Origin: a virus
Length of the DNA: 62,797 nt
Direction: 5' to 3' (one strand)
IMG/VR virus record: IMGVR_UViG_3300025410_000589
Location: 1 to 62,797 of that record
Shown here: positions 8,585 through 16,202 of the stretch, one piece after another
Layout of the letters: each line of letters starts with the position of its first letter
Position numbering within the stretch: position 1 is the stretch's first letter
The notes under the pieces: model-generated
Told to the model about the DNA's origin: nothing
The model's input: only the letters and a program-made list of their open reading frames with translations
Database searches by the model: none
Made by a program: the position numbers and the translations under genes

Positions 8585-8885
8585 AAAGTGGCTGAGGGAC
8601 CGAGGTCTTCACCCAGAACAACGAGCCTTGCAAAAAGCATACAGAGGCAAACATAAAAATTCTATTCCTGATTATAATACTGATCGTAGCATGCTTAGCA
8701 ACAGCGTGGGCAATGGTTTTACGAAAGGTATAATGGCTAACATACATAAAGAGTCTCCCGAGGTACAGCGTGCTATTCTTGAGAAAGCTAGTCGTGTCAT
8801 GCCTCTGTTTAACAAGGGTGGCTTACAGTATGCTACGCCAAGTACTGATATGACTATGGTTGGTTCTAAGAGCAGGAGGGGTTGA
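8481..8885 (+). CDS. Conserved phage protein of unknown function
   Basis: This 134-residue basic protein contains the blocks LAEATAQHEKWLRDRGLHP, NSVGNGFTKGIMANIHKE, and a C-terminus ending GSKSRRG. I recognise this pattern as a widespread conserved hypothetical of tailed phages. It is Lys/Arg-rich, especially at about 18-50. A start at 8487 is also possible. It overlaps the upstream membrane protein gene and its stop shares a base with the next start (TGATG). Confidence 0.75.
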   Translation: MSMHLVGPYLTTTKYSQKQKKSKSKKLAEATAQHEKWLRDRGLHPEQRALQKAYRGKHKNSIPDYNTDRSMLSNSVGNGFTKGIMANIHKESPEVQRAILEKASRVMPLFNKGGLQYATPSTDMTMVGSKSRRG

Positions 8886-9079
8886 TGGATTACAAGGTGA
8901 AGAAAGAAGACAATCAGTTTAAGGTTATCGAAACAAAGACTGATAAGATTATCTATGAATCTGTTGACGAAAAGAAAGCTCGTGAGCTTGCTAGGAAGTG
9001 GAATCTTGGTGGAGGATTTTCTGGTTGGACACCAACTTTTTTTCTTGACGAGCATAAATTTCAGCCCCAGACTGACTAA
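8885..9079 (+). CDS. Hypothetical 64-residue protein
   Basis: The ATG at 8885 has a consensus AGGAGG five bases upstream. The product has a short beta hairpin (QFKVIETKTDKIIYES), a helix (EKKARELARKWN) and a Gly/Trp loop. It resembles generic phage proteins with a YVV/IYE pattern but I cannot name a family. Confidence 0.65.
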   Translation: MDYKVKKEDNQFKVIETKTDKIIYESVDEKKARELARKWNLGGGFSGWTPTFFLDEHKFQPQTD

Positions 9080-9085
9080 ATAATA

Positions 9086-9191
9086 TCAGAAATGGTTTTG
9101 TATTGCTAGTGCACAGCAAAGAGGCAAGTCGATTTATCGAGAGGAATAGTTGAGAATAACGGTGGGGTTCCGCTCAACCGAACCATTCTGA
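9086..9191 (+). ncRNA. Candidate structured noncoding RNA (multibranch fold)
   Basis: No gene fits this stretch, but it folds by eye into a closed multibranch. The outer stem pairs TCAGA+AATGGTT (9086-9097) with AACCATTCTGA (9181-9191), with one bulged base. Three inner hairpins follow: TTGCT/AGCAA around a 7-base loop (9103-9119), TCGA/TCGA near 9129-9140, and GTTGAG/CTCAAC (9149-9178) containing CGG/CCG with a 7-base loop. It ends five bases before a strong terminator hairpin. It resembles a cloverleaf in outline but has no tRNA consensus. No clear promoter immediately upstream was seen. Confidence 0.5.
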
Positions 9192-9195
9192 TTCA

Positions 9196-9224
9196 GGGGG
9201 AGATCTTCGGGTCTCCCCCATTTT
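9196..9224 (+). terminator. Rho-independent terminator with UUCG tetraloop
   Basis: A ten-pair stem (GGGGGAGATC with GGTCTCCCCC, one T-G pair) is closed by a C(TTCG)G tetraloop at 9205-9210 and followed by ATTTTC. Ends the early transcript, or the RNA candidate just before it, ahead of the late structural block. Confidence 0.85.
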
Positions 9225-9230
9225 CATTGA

Positions 9231-9238
9231 TATAAATA
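9231..9238 (+). promoter_or_regulatory. T4-type late promoter (TATAAATA)
   Basis: Exact TATAAATA, 30 bases before the start of the virion-protein gene at 9268 and just after a terminator. This is where a late promoter is expected. Confidence 0.65.
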
Positions 9239-9267
9239 CATGATCTAATTTCTAAGAGGGTGTATTC

Positions 9268-10602
9268 ATGTTTAAGTTTAAAGATTTTCTAACGGAAGCG
9301 AAGAAAAAAGAAGAAGATGATTTTAAAACAGGCGATTCTGCTGGTAAACTTTTTGAATTACTTAAAGCCAGAGAACAAAATGGCGGAACGTTTCCCGAAT
9401 CTCACAGAGTTGAAGGCAAAACACCAACTGATATTCATAACAAGATGGCTGCTAAAATGTTTGGTGATGAATATGAAAAACATCCACAATATAAAAATCT
9501 TGTTAAAACAGCACAAATTGCTGCAAAAGCAAACGATACTTTCAACCAATCAGAACATGGTCATGATGTTAAGAAAGGTTATCAGAGAGTCGCATGGACA
9601 TCTCAACCAGCAGATCATCAAAAAGAAACAGGTCATGAAGATCCAAATTCTGTAGCCGATAGTATCCCGACATTAAGTCATGGCGCTATGATTGCGCATT
9701 CTGACAAATTAACAGGTAAAGGTCAATCAGTCAACTATAAGAATCCAGGTTCTAAGACTATGGAGATGTTGGCTCAGACTAGTTTAAAAAAACATACTGA
9801 ACCTCATGCAAAATTGTTAAAGGACAAAAAGTTAACGAGTGGCGAAGAAGGTCATAATCAATACAAAGCATTAAGAGATTCTGATAATCCAGAAGATCAA
9901 GAAACAGCAGCTTCAGTAAAGAAATCGGCTGATGTAGTCAACCAAAAATTTGCTAAAGATATACATGCTGGTCTGTTGGCTCAACAGGCTAGAGATGCTC
10001 AAAATGGTACTAATGAATTGAGAGATACTATCGTTAAAGCAGTAGCTCCTAAGACTCACCTTAAGACAGTCGTTACTCATACTGAAGTCGATAATCATGG
10101 TAATCATGCGCATACTAAAGTTTATGACTTGCACGATCACGTCAACCAATACTTAAATAATTTCGAAAATTTACACGTAGATCCAGTCCACAAACAAGGG
10201 CAATCTTCAGTCACAGTTTATGGTCATCATAAAAAAACTGGTAAAAGAATGAGATTGATGGGTCTTTCAGTTTATTCTGGGGGTAGACCAACAACCATTT
10301 CTCCTAGAGGCGCCATAACTCTTCCTAGCGAGAATCATCCTGATGTTGAATATACTAATCATCATATAGTTGGCGCTAATGGTGAACATCAAACAAATAC
10401 TCCTGTTAAACAGAAACATTCTGTAGAAAAACCAGTAGAACAAAAGAAACCAAAAACAAGAGAACCAGGCCCAAGAGCTTTATCGAGTATCGTAAAGCCA
10501 AGACCTAAAATTGTTACTAATCAAGAACAGAAACAACAGAAAACCAACAACAGCAGACAATCATCAATTGGTGGTAAGAATTTTTATGGTGAATCAGAAT
10601 GA
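9268..10602 (+). CDS. Putative capsid-packaged protein with T4-like targeting peptide
   Basis: This 444-residue, His/Lys/Gln-rich protein begins MFKFKDFLTE|A. That matches the ten-residue capsid-targeting sequence of T4 internal proteins, which the prohead protease cuts after [LI]-x-E. Four other proteins in this block share it. The rest is low in hydrophobics with many HKK, GHH and EH patches, a composition of DNA-associated internal proteins; no enzymatic motif recognised. The C-terminus (about 375-444) is basic and probably disordered. GAGGGTG precedes the ATG. Four-base overlap with the next gene. Confidence 0.7.
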   Translation: MFKFKDFLTEAKKKEEDDFKTGDSAGKLFELLKAREQNGGTFPESHRVEGKTPTDIHNKMAAKMFGDEYEKHPQYKNLVKTAQIAAKANDTFNQSEHGHDVKKGYQRVAWTSQPADHQKETGHEDPNSVADSIPTLSHGAMIAHSDKLTGKGQSVNYKNPGSKTMEMLAQTSLKKHTEPHAKLLKDKKLTSGEEGHNQYKALRDSDNPEDQETAASVKKSADVVNQKFAKDIHAGLLAQQARDAQNGTNELRDTIVKAVAPKTHLKTVVTHTEVDNHGNHAHTKVYDLHDHVNQYLNNFENLHVDPVHKQGQSSVTVYGHHKKTGKRMRLMGLSVYSGGRPTTISPRGAITLPSENHPDVEYTNHHIVGANGEHQTNTPVKQKHSVEKPVEQKKPKTREPGPRALSSIVKPRPKIVTNQEQKQQKTNNSRQSSIGGKNFYGESE

Positions 10603-12500
10603 TCAATTTCAGACAGTTTATCATTGAGGAAGAACAGCAAGAAGGCAAGAAACTCAAGCATCTAACTCACATCGAAGACATGCCAATCCATCATGGGCAT
10701 GAGGGTGTTGCTGCTGCCGATGCTATGCTTAGGGATACCCATAAGGCATTGACTGGCAAGGGAATGGGTAAGTCAACCATATCAACAAAATATGATGGCG
10801 CTCCTTCTATCGTTTATGGTCATCACCCAGAGACTGGTAAATTCTTTGTTGCTTCTAAGTCAGCTTTCAATAAAGATCCAAAGATAAACTATACACCTGA
10901 AGATGTAGAACGTAATCATGGTCACGCTCCAGGTCTGGTAGAAAAACTAAAGGCAGCATTAGAACATCTTCCTAAAGTCGCGCCCAAGAAAGGTGTGTTC
11001 CAGGGCGATGTTATGCATACGCCAAACGATGTTGAAGATCATGATGGTAAGTATCACTTTACGCCAAACACCATCAAGTATTCTGTAGGTAAAGATTCTA
11101 CTGAAGGTAAAAAGATTAAGAACTCGAAGTTCGGTATCGTTACTCATACTCAGTATGATGGTAAAGATATGGGTTCTATGAGCGCTGCTCCTATCAGTCA
11201 GGAAAACAAAGATAAGTTTAAGCAACATCCTGACGTACATCAGATCGACCCTGCGACGAATACGGAGGGTGCACACTATACTCCTGAGATGCAAAAAGAA
11301 TTTGCTAATCATATGGAGAATGCGAGACGCACCTACGCTAATATGGACCACTCAACCCCAGAAATCACAAAAGGCCATGAGATAAATCTTGAGGCTCATG
11401 TTAACGACATGGTTCGTAAGGGTGGCACTCCATCAGTCGAGGGTTTTATCTCACATCTTAAGAATAAGAAGATGAAAGATGTAGAGAAACTAAAATCCCC
11501 AGCTGGTAAAGAAAAGAAAGCCAGAGAGCATGACGATAACATAGGTCATGTCGAAGACAACAAAGAACACTTTAAGAATCTATTAGATCTACACAGTCAT
11601 CTACAGAAAGCCAAGAACGTTCTGGTTAGAGGATTGAATTCATCGGGTAGCCCATATGAGCATTCCGTTGACGGCAAGAAGACTGATCCCGAGGGATTCG
11701 TAATCAATCGTGGCGATCATATGTCTAAGCTGGTCAATCGCGATGAGTTCTCAAGAATGAACCTTCTTGGCGCTGGTAAGATGAGCAAGAGAAACGAACC
11801 AGCAAAAGAAGAAGATGATAAGCCAATCGTCTATGCGCATGGTAGAATGAATCCACCACATGCTGGCCATGAAGCTGTGATCAATAAAGTCCATGAGCTT
11901 GCTAATCAACAGGGTGCAGATCATAAGGTCGTATTGACTCATACTCAGGATCCTGAGAAGAATCCACTATCACCACAAGATAAGCTGGCTCATGCTAAGA
12001 AACTATTCCCAAAGACAAACTTCGGTCTATCGGATGACGAGCACCCAACACTAATAGAACAGCTTGCTAAACTAAACAAGGCTGGCCATAAGAAACTGAC
12101 AATGGTTGCTGGCGATGATCGCGTAGAGGGTTATAAAAAACTATTGAACGATCGCAACGGTAAAGATTTTGATTTTAAAAAGATTGATGTAGTATCGGCT
12201 GGTGGTCGAGATCCAGACTCTGAGGGCGTTGAGGGTCTTTCGGCTTCAAAGATGAGAGACCATGCTATCAACGGTCGTGCTAAAGAATTCGCTGCTGGGC
12301 TACCAAAAGGAACAAGCCCAGAACATGCTAAACAATTGATGCAAGATACAGCCAAGGGAATGGATATTCCTATCACTCCAAGCACTCATCCTGTTACTCT
12401 TAAACGTCATGCTCTAAGAAATGATCCGATCGGCCATGCTGCTCAGAAAGAGTTAAATAGAAGAGCTGCCGAAAAAGTAATGAGTAAGAAGAAAAAATGA
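10599..12500 (+). CDS. Packaged ligase-like / HxGH nucleotidyltransferase fusion
   Basis: This 633-residue protein starts MINFRQFIIE|E, a capsid-targeting-like peptide. Residues about 20-390 show motifs of the DNA/RNA ligase nucleotidyltransferase superfamily: motif I KYDG (64-67, Lys64 the likely nucleotide acceptor), a motif III-like FQGDVM (134-139), motif IV EGFVINR (365-371) and a Lys at 377 near motif V. Residues about 409-555 form a second, cytidylyltransferase/NMN-adenylyltransferase-like domain with HAGH (421-424) and LSASKMR (548-554 region), the counterpart of the ISSTxxR motif. Fusion of two nucleotidyl-transfer domains in a likely injected protein is striking. Substrates are unknown. 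Confidence 0.75.
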   Translation: MINFRQFIIEEEQQEGKKLKHLTHIEDMPIHHGHEGVAAADAMLRDTHKALTGKGMGKSTISTKYDGAPSIVYGHHPETGKFFVASKSAFNKDPKINYTPEDVERNHGHAPGLVEKLKAALEHLPKVAPKKGVFQGDVMHTPNDVEDHDGKYHFTPNTIKYSVGKDSTEGKKIKNSKFGIVTHTQYDGKDMGSMSAAPISQENKDKFKQHPDVHQIDPATNTEGAHYTPEMQKEFANHMENARRTYANMDHSTPEITKGHEINLEAHVNDMVRKGGTPSVEGFISHLKNKKMKDVEKLKSPAGKEKKAREHDDNIGHVEDNKEHFKNLLDLHSHLQKAKNVLVRGLNSSGSPYEHSVDGKKTDPEGFVINRGDHMSKLVNRDEFSRMNLLGAGKMSKRNEPAKEEDDKPIVYAHGRMNPPHAGHEAVINKVHELANQQGADHKVVLTHTQDPEKNPLSPQDKLAHAKKLFPKTNFGLSDDEHPTLIEQLAKLNKAGHKKLTMVAGDDRVEGYKKLLNDRNGKDFDFKKIDVVSAGGRDPDSEGVEGLSASKMRDHAINGRAKEFAAGLPKGTSPEHAKQLMQDTAKGMDIPITPSTHPVTLKRHALRNDPIGHAAQKELNRRAAEKVMSKKKK

Positions 12501-13780
12501 TGGATGAAGACAAGCTATTAAAAAATCTAGCAAAAGCTCTAGGTAATGAGAATTTATTAGAAGAGCTTGAACAGAAAAAAATAAAAGAAGAACAGCTCTT
12601 AGAAAATATCAATAGAGCGTTTACTGGTCTTTCTTTTAAAGAAAAGACGCAGGTCGAAGAGGCATTTGAGAATCCTGTTCCTATAATCGAAGATGTTCCT
12701 GTTGGGTTTACAGCCCCGCCATCAAAACCTGGAGAACCAGCTGCTATTCCGCTTGGAGCCCAGCCATTACCACAGCTTCCTCATAAAGATTTTGTTACCA
12801 AAGCAGTTGATGCATTATCTCAGAAACCAAGAGATGAATATGTAGCTGCTGTTGATGCTATTCCAAATAGTATCCGCAAGGAACTTGATATACTAAAGAA
12901 GACAGTTACTGATCTTCATCGCTTTTCTTCACGCATCTCTCAGATGGGCGGCGGCGGTGAAGTCAACCTTCGCCATTTAGATGACGTCAATAGATCATCT
13001 ATCGCTGACGGTCTCTATCTTCGCTACGACGCAGCTACAAAGAAGTTTGTGTTTGACGATCCAGTTTCCAGTCCAAACTTATTGAATGTCGCCTCTGATA
13101 TTATACCATCAACGACTCTAACATATACTATTGGTAATACAACACATCGCTGGGATTCATTATATGTTGGTTCTAACTCCATTACCTTTTCGGACTCTCT
13201 AGGTGGTCCAGATCAGGTATTGTCAGTTGCGAATCAGGTATTCTATATCACTCAAGGTGCAGGAACAAACACGGCATATAACGCCAATGCGGGATTCAAT
13301 GCTGGTGGGATCATTTTACAAAACTATACTATTCAGTTAGCAAATACATCGCAAAATTTGATAGTCGGTTCTACTTCCGTAAACACAAGCGTTATCTTTA
13401 ACCAAAACATCAAAGCAAATACAACTATTACTTTTACTGACAATACCGTACAAAATACAGCTTATAAGGCTCCTAACGTAAGAATAGCAAACGTAATATC
13501 AAATACAGTGTTAATTGATTTTGCATCGGACAACTTTGTCCACATTCATACCAACGATGGAACAGTTACTGCTAACTTACAGAATCTTACTGCTGGTAAA
13601 GTTGTTGAGCTATTCATCTTTAACAATGTCGGCGGTACTCAGCAGTTCAACCATGGCGTTTCCTCAACACAGGCTACAGGCGGTCAATCTTTTTATCTAA
13701 GCTCTCACAATACGATGTATGTTAAGTATTTCTGTTTAGATGGAACTGCAAACAATACGTTCGTAGCTGCTATAACATAA
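12497..13780 (+). CDS. Virion structural protein, fibre-like
   Basis: This 427-residue protein has a charged helical N-terminus (1-45), a Pro-rich linker (about 60-95), a helix, a Gly-rich turn (MGGGGEVN), then a Ser/Thr/Asn-rich beta region with fibre-like repeats (residues about 165-427), for example NTTHRWDSLYVGSNSITF, a pattern seen in tail fibre and appendage proteins. No signal peptide. It overlaps the preceding gene by four bases. Exact structural role is not known. Confidence 0.65.
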   Translation: MMDEDKLLKNLAKALGNENLLEELEQKKIKEEQLLENINRAFTGLSFKEKTQVEEAFENPVPIIEDVPVGFTAPPSKPGEPAAIPLGAQPLPQLPHKDFVTKAVDALSQKPRDEYVAAVDAIPNSIRKELDILKKTVTDLHRFSSRISQMGGGGEVNLRHLDDVNRSSIADGLYLRYDAATKKFVFDDPVSSPNLLNVASDIIPSTTLTYTIGNTTHRWDSLYVGSNSITFSDSLGGPDQVLSVANQVFYITQGAGTNTAYNANAGFNAGGIILQNYTIQLANTSQNLIVGSTSVNTSVIFNQNIKANTTITFTDNTVQNTAYKAPNVRIANVISNTVLIDFASDNFVHIHTNDGTVTANLQNLTAGKVVELFIFNNVGGTQQFNHGVSSTQATGGQSFYLSSHNTMYVKYFCLDGTANNTFVAAIT

Positions 13781-13787
13781 GTTATTT

Positions 13788-13795
13788 TATAAATA
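13788..13795 (+). promoter_or_regulatory. T4-type late promoter (TATAAATA)
   Basis: Exact TATAAATA eight bases after the preceding stop and 63 bases before the next start; located where a late transcript for the 13.86-18.5 kb block would begin. Confidence 0.6.
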
Positions 13796-13858
13796 TTACG
13801 TTGCAGAAGGCTACGGCAATCCTGCGTTGTAAACTGGTTAAGCCCAAGGGAAACACCA
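13796..13858 (+). promoter_or_regulatory. Structured leader with two hairpins, second masking the RBS
   Basis: TTAC-GTT-GCAG (13796-13806) pairs with CTGC-GTT-GTAA (13822-13832) with a wobble-rich middle. A second hairpin (13835-13858) pairs TGGT with ACCA and CC with GG, so the AAGGG ribosome-binding site lies in a stem that ends directly at the ATG. This could regulate translation. Fold made by eye. Confidence 0.4.
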
Positions 13859-14650
13859 ATGTCGAAAGAAAAAAGTCTCCATTCTAGTCCTCAGCTAGTA
13901 TTCGAAGAGCAACAAAGGGTTGTCGTAGACCCTTCGCACAAAGAAATTATGTCTTTGTATAGAAAATCAGAACAATCAGGCCACTCGTTTGATACTCTCT
14001 TAGAGGTGTATCGCCGTGGATTCATGGTGTCTGGCGATCAACAGAGCGCATTTAATAGAGTTAATTCGTTCATTGCAGAAGGTAAGGCGTACGAGATGGA
14101 TAAAGATTTAGTAGAAAAGCGTGGCCTCTGGGATAATATTCACGCCAAGCGCGAGAGAATCAAACATGGTTCTGGTGAACATATGCGCAAGCCTGGATCT
14201 AAAGGTGCACCGACTGCGCAAGCTCTTAAACAATCTCAGACTAAAGAAGCATATACAGGCGCTGAACCAACAACATCAAATACAGATAGTCCATCAAGTC
14301 GTTTTGTTGGAACAAATGAATTGACTGATACATATGCTAACATGACTCCAGGTCAATCAAAAGCAAAGACAATTAAGCGTATCGTTAAAGAAGTTAATGA
14401 AGATAAAAAAGGTTATAAGAATCCAACTGGTGGCTTGACTCAGAAGGGCAGAGACCATTATAATAGGGAAACTGGTGGTCATCTCAAAGCACCAGTAACT
14501 ACTCCTCCTTCAAAACTAAAGAAGGACAGTAAAGCTGCTGGTCGTCGTAGATCATTCTGTGCTCGTATGGGCGGTGTAAAAGGTCCGATGAGAGACGAAC
14601 ACGGTAAGCCAACTCGTAAGGCTCTCGCTCTAAGAAAGTGGAACTGTTAA
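13859..14650 (+). CDS. Late protein with C-terminal DUF6321-type domain
   Basis: This 263-residue protein has a basic middle and a strongly patterned C-terminus of about 75 residues: GGLTQKGRDHYNRETGG, LKAPVT, PSKLKKDSKAAGRRRSFCAR, and GKPTRKALALRKWNC. I recognise this end as a widespread phage domain recently catalogued as DUF6321; it is very basic and suits nucleic acid binding. Function is not established. It overlaps the next gene by one base (TAATG) and lies among likely packaged proteins. Confidence 0.7.
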   Translation: MSKEKSLHSSPQLVFEEQQRVVVDPSHKEIMSLYRKSEQSGHSFDTLLEVYRRGFMVSGDQQSAFNRVNSFIAEGKAYEMDKDLVEKRGLWDNIHAKRERIKHGSGEHMRKPGSKGAPTAQALKQSQTKEAYTGAEPTTSNTDSPSSRFVGTNELTDTYANMTPGQSKAKTIKRIVKEVNEDKKGYKNPTGGLTQKGRDHYNRETGGHLKAPVTTPPSKLKKDSKAAGRRRSFCARMGGVKGPMRDEHGKPTRKALALRKWNC

Positions 14651-14817
14651 TGAAAACTTTTAAACAATTTGTCTCAGAATTAACTACGCCAGTAAGCACT
14701 ACTGGCAAGAGACAGACTGTGCATATGAAGACTGGCCCTGCTCGCGACATGACTGGTAAGATAATCCATACTCCAATATTCAAGAGTGCAAGCTCAAGAA
14801 GTGGTGGTGGAAAATGA
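14650..14817 (+). CDS. Short protein with capsid-targeting-like N-terminus
   Basis: A 55-residue reading frame coupled on both sides (TAATG before, ATGA after). It begins MKTFKQFVSE, nearly the T4 internal-protein targeting peptide MKTYQEFIAE, although the residue three before the predicted cut is Val rather than Leu/Ile. The rest is basic (GKRQTVHMKTG, KSASSRSGGGK). It may be a small DNA-packaged internal protein. Confidence 0.65.
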   Translation: MKTFKQFVSELTTPVSTTGKRQTVHMKTGPARDMTGKIIHTPIFKSASSRSGGGK

Positions 14818-15440
14818 AAACGTTCCTTCAGTATCTAGAAGAGTCAAGAAGAGGGACTCATCACTACGTAGATATTGACGATACACTGTTCCATACTACT
14901 GCCAAGATTGGTGTTAAAGATCAACATGGTAAAATCTATAAGAGATTGAGTAATAGCGAATTTAATACCCATGAATTACCAAAAGGTCATTCGTATGATT
15001 TTGCTGAGTTTAGAGACGCTGATAAATTCTCAAAAGAATCTAAACCCATCAATCCGATGATATCTAGAGTTAAGAAGATAGCAGATAATATTAAGAAACA
15101 CCCAAACAGTAAGGTGCATCTATTGACTGCTAGAGCTGATTTTGATGACAGAGAAAAGTTTCTTGATACGTTCCGTAAACATGGTTTAAATATGAATGAT
15201 ATACATGTCCACCGTGTAGGTAATGTACCTGGGAATGAATCACCTGCTAAGAAAAAAGCCGATCTTATTCGCCAACATCTACATAAGTTTGGTAATAAGA
15301 AGGTAGTGATGTATGACGATAGTAAAGCTAATCTTAAAGCATTGCTAAATATGAAGAAGGAACACCCTGATGTGAATTTTTCTGCATTTCATGTTGGGCC
15401 ACATGGGGAAATGACACCACATAAAGATGGAGATAAATGA
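14814..15440 (+). CDS. HAD-family phosphatase with capsid-targeting-like N-terminus
   Basis: This 208-residue protein begins MKTFLQYLEE|S, matching the targeting peptide with an L-x-E cut. The HAD nucleophile motif VDIDDTLF follows at 18-25, motif II HLLTAR at about 102-107, then a Lys-rich helix and KKVVMYDDSKANL as motif IV. The fold resembles acid phosphatases and the 3'-phosphatase domain of T4 polynucleotide kinase. If cut and packaged, it would be delivered with the DNA. Substrate unknown. Confidence 0.75.
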   Translation: MKTFLQYLEESRRGTHHYVDIDDTLFHTTAKIGVKDQHGKIYKRLSNSEFNTHELPKGHSYDFAEFRDADKFSKESKPINPMISRVKKIADNIKKHPNSKVHLLTARADFDDREKFLDTFRKHGLNMNDIHVHRVGNVPGNESPAKKKADLIRQHLHKFGNKKVVMYDDSKANLKALLNMKKEHPDVNFSAFHVGPHGEMTPHKDGDK

Positions 15441-15763
15441 TGGAATTTTTAATTGCAATTGGATTTATGGCAGTAGTTTCTACTGTTGTCTATAAAATGA
15501 TCACCAAGAAAGAGACAGCTGAAGTTGCAGCTACTGAGACTGCAAAAGAAGTTGTTACTGCAGCCGAGCCAGTCGTTGAACAGGTTGCTAACACTGTTCT
15601 TGCTGAAGTAAAGGCTGAGGCACCAGTAGTAGCAGCTGCTATTGAAGCTGTAACTGAACCAGTTGTTGAACAAGTTGCTGCTGCTGTTGAAACAAAGGTT
15701 GAAGAAGCAGTAACTGAAGTTGTTGCTAAGATTAAGAAGCCAAGAGCTAAGAAGGCAAAATAA
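15437..15763 (+). CDS. Membrane-anchored Ala/Val/Glu-rich helical protein
   Basis: A 108-residue protein with one N-terminal membrane helix (about 3-20) then a long low-complexity helix rich in Ala, Val and Glu with the near-repeat EPVVEQVA (twice), ending in the basic tail KIKKPRAKKAK. Likely a helical spacer tethered to membrane. Overlaps its neighbours by four bases and one base. Function unknown. Confidence 0.65.
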   Translation: MMEFLIAIGFMAVVSTVVYKMITKKETAEVAATETAKEVVTAAEPVVEQVANTVLAEVKAEAPVVAAAIEAVTEPVVEQVAAAVETKVEEAVTEVVAKIKKPRAKKAK

Positions 15764-16200
15764 TGGATGAGCTTATTGAACAGATGAAAGTTGTGTTGGC
15801 GAGTGTATTTGCACTCTATTTAAAGACACATTATTTTCATTGGAATATTGAAGGACCAAACTTCCCTCAATACCATTCTTTCTTAAACGAACTCTATGAA
15901 GAGATCTTTGAATCGGTTGATGCTCACGCTGAACAGATTCGCACCATGGGTGCATATGCTCCAGGTTCTTTTGTTCGTTTCAAGGATCTATCAATCATCC
16001 AGGATGAGATAAACATTCCTAGTGCTATGTCTATGTTGACTCAGCTTCAGAAAGATAATCTGGCAGTCATAGTAGAATTAAAGAAAGCAAATGATCTCGC
16101 CGAGAGAGAAAATGCTGTCGGCACTGCGAACTTTCTACAGGATAGAGTTGATAAACATTATAAGCATGATTGGATGCTTAAATCTATTACAAAGGCATAA
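15763..16200 (+). CDS. dps: Dps-like mini-ferritin
   Basis: This 145-residue four-helix protein matches the Dps family: THYFHWNIEGPNFPQYH followed by a helix ending VDAHAEQIR. The inter-subunit ferroxidase ligands map to His26, His38, Asp53 and Glu57; the position equal to E. coli Asp67 is Asn42, so iron chemistry could be weakened. Dps proteins store iron, protect DNA from peroxide and may bind DNA. Length is slightly below the usual 160-170 residues. It lies in the late block among predicted internal proteins, without a targeting peptide. Confidence 0.85.
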   Translation: MDELIEQMKVVLASVFALYLKTHYFHWNIEGPNFPQYHSFLNELYEEIFESVDAHAEQIRTMGAYAPGSFVRFKDLSIIQDEINIPSAMSMLTQLQKDNLAVIVELKKANDLAERENAVGTANFLQDRVDKHYKHDWMLKSITKA

Positions 16201-16202
16201 AA

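Noticed and set aside
9086-9191. Interpretation of the structured RNA as a tRNA
   Set aside because: Stem lengths, missing TTCGA loop and no CCA end do not fit; kept as an unclassified RNA candidate.
10959-11351. A 130-codon minus-strand frame opposite the ligase-like gene
   Set aside because: Antisense shadow of a conserved multi-motif protein; no start signals.
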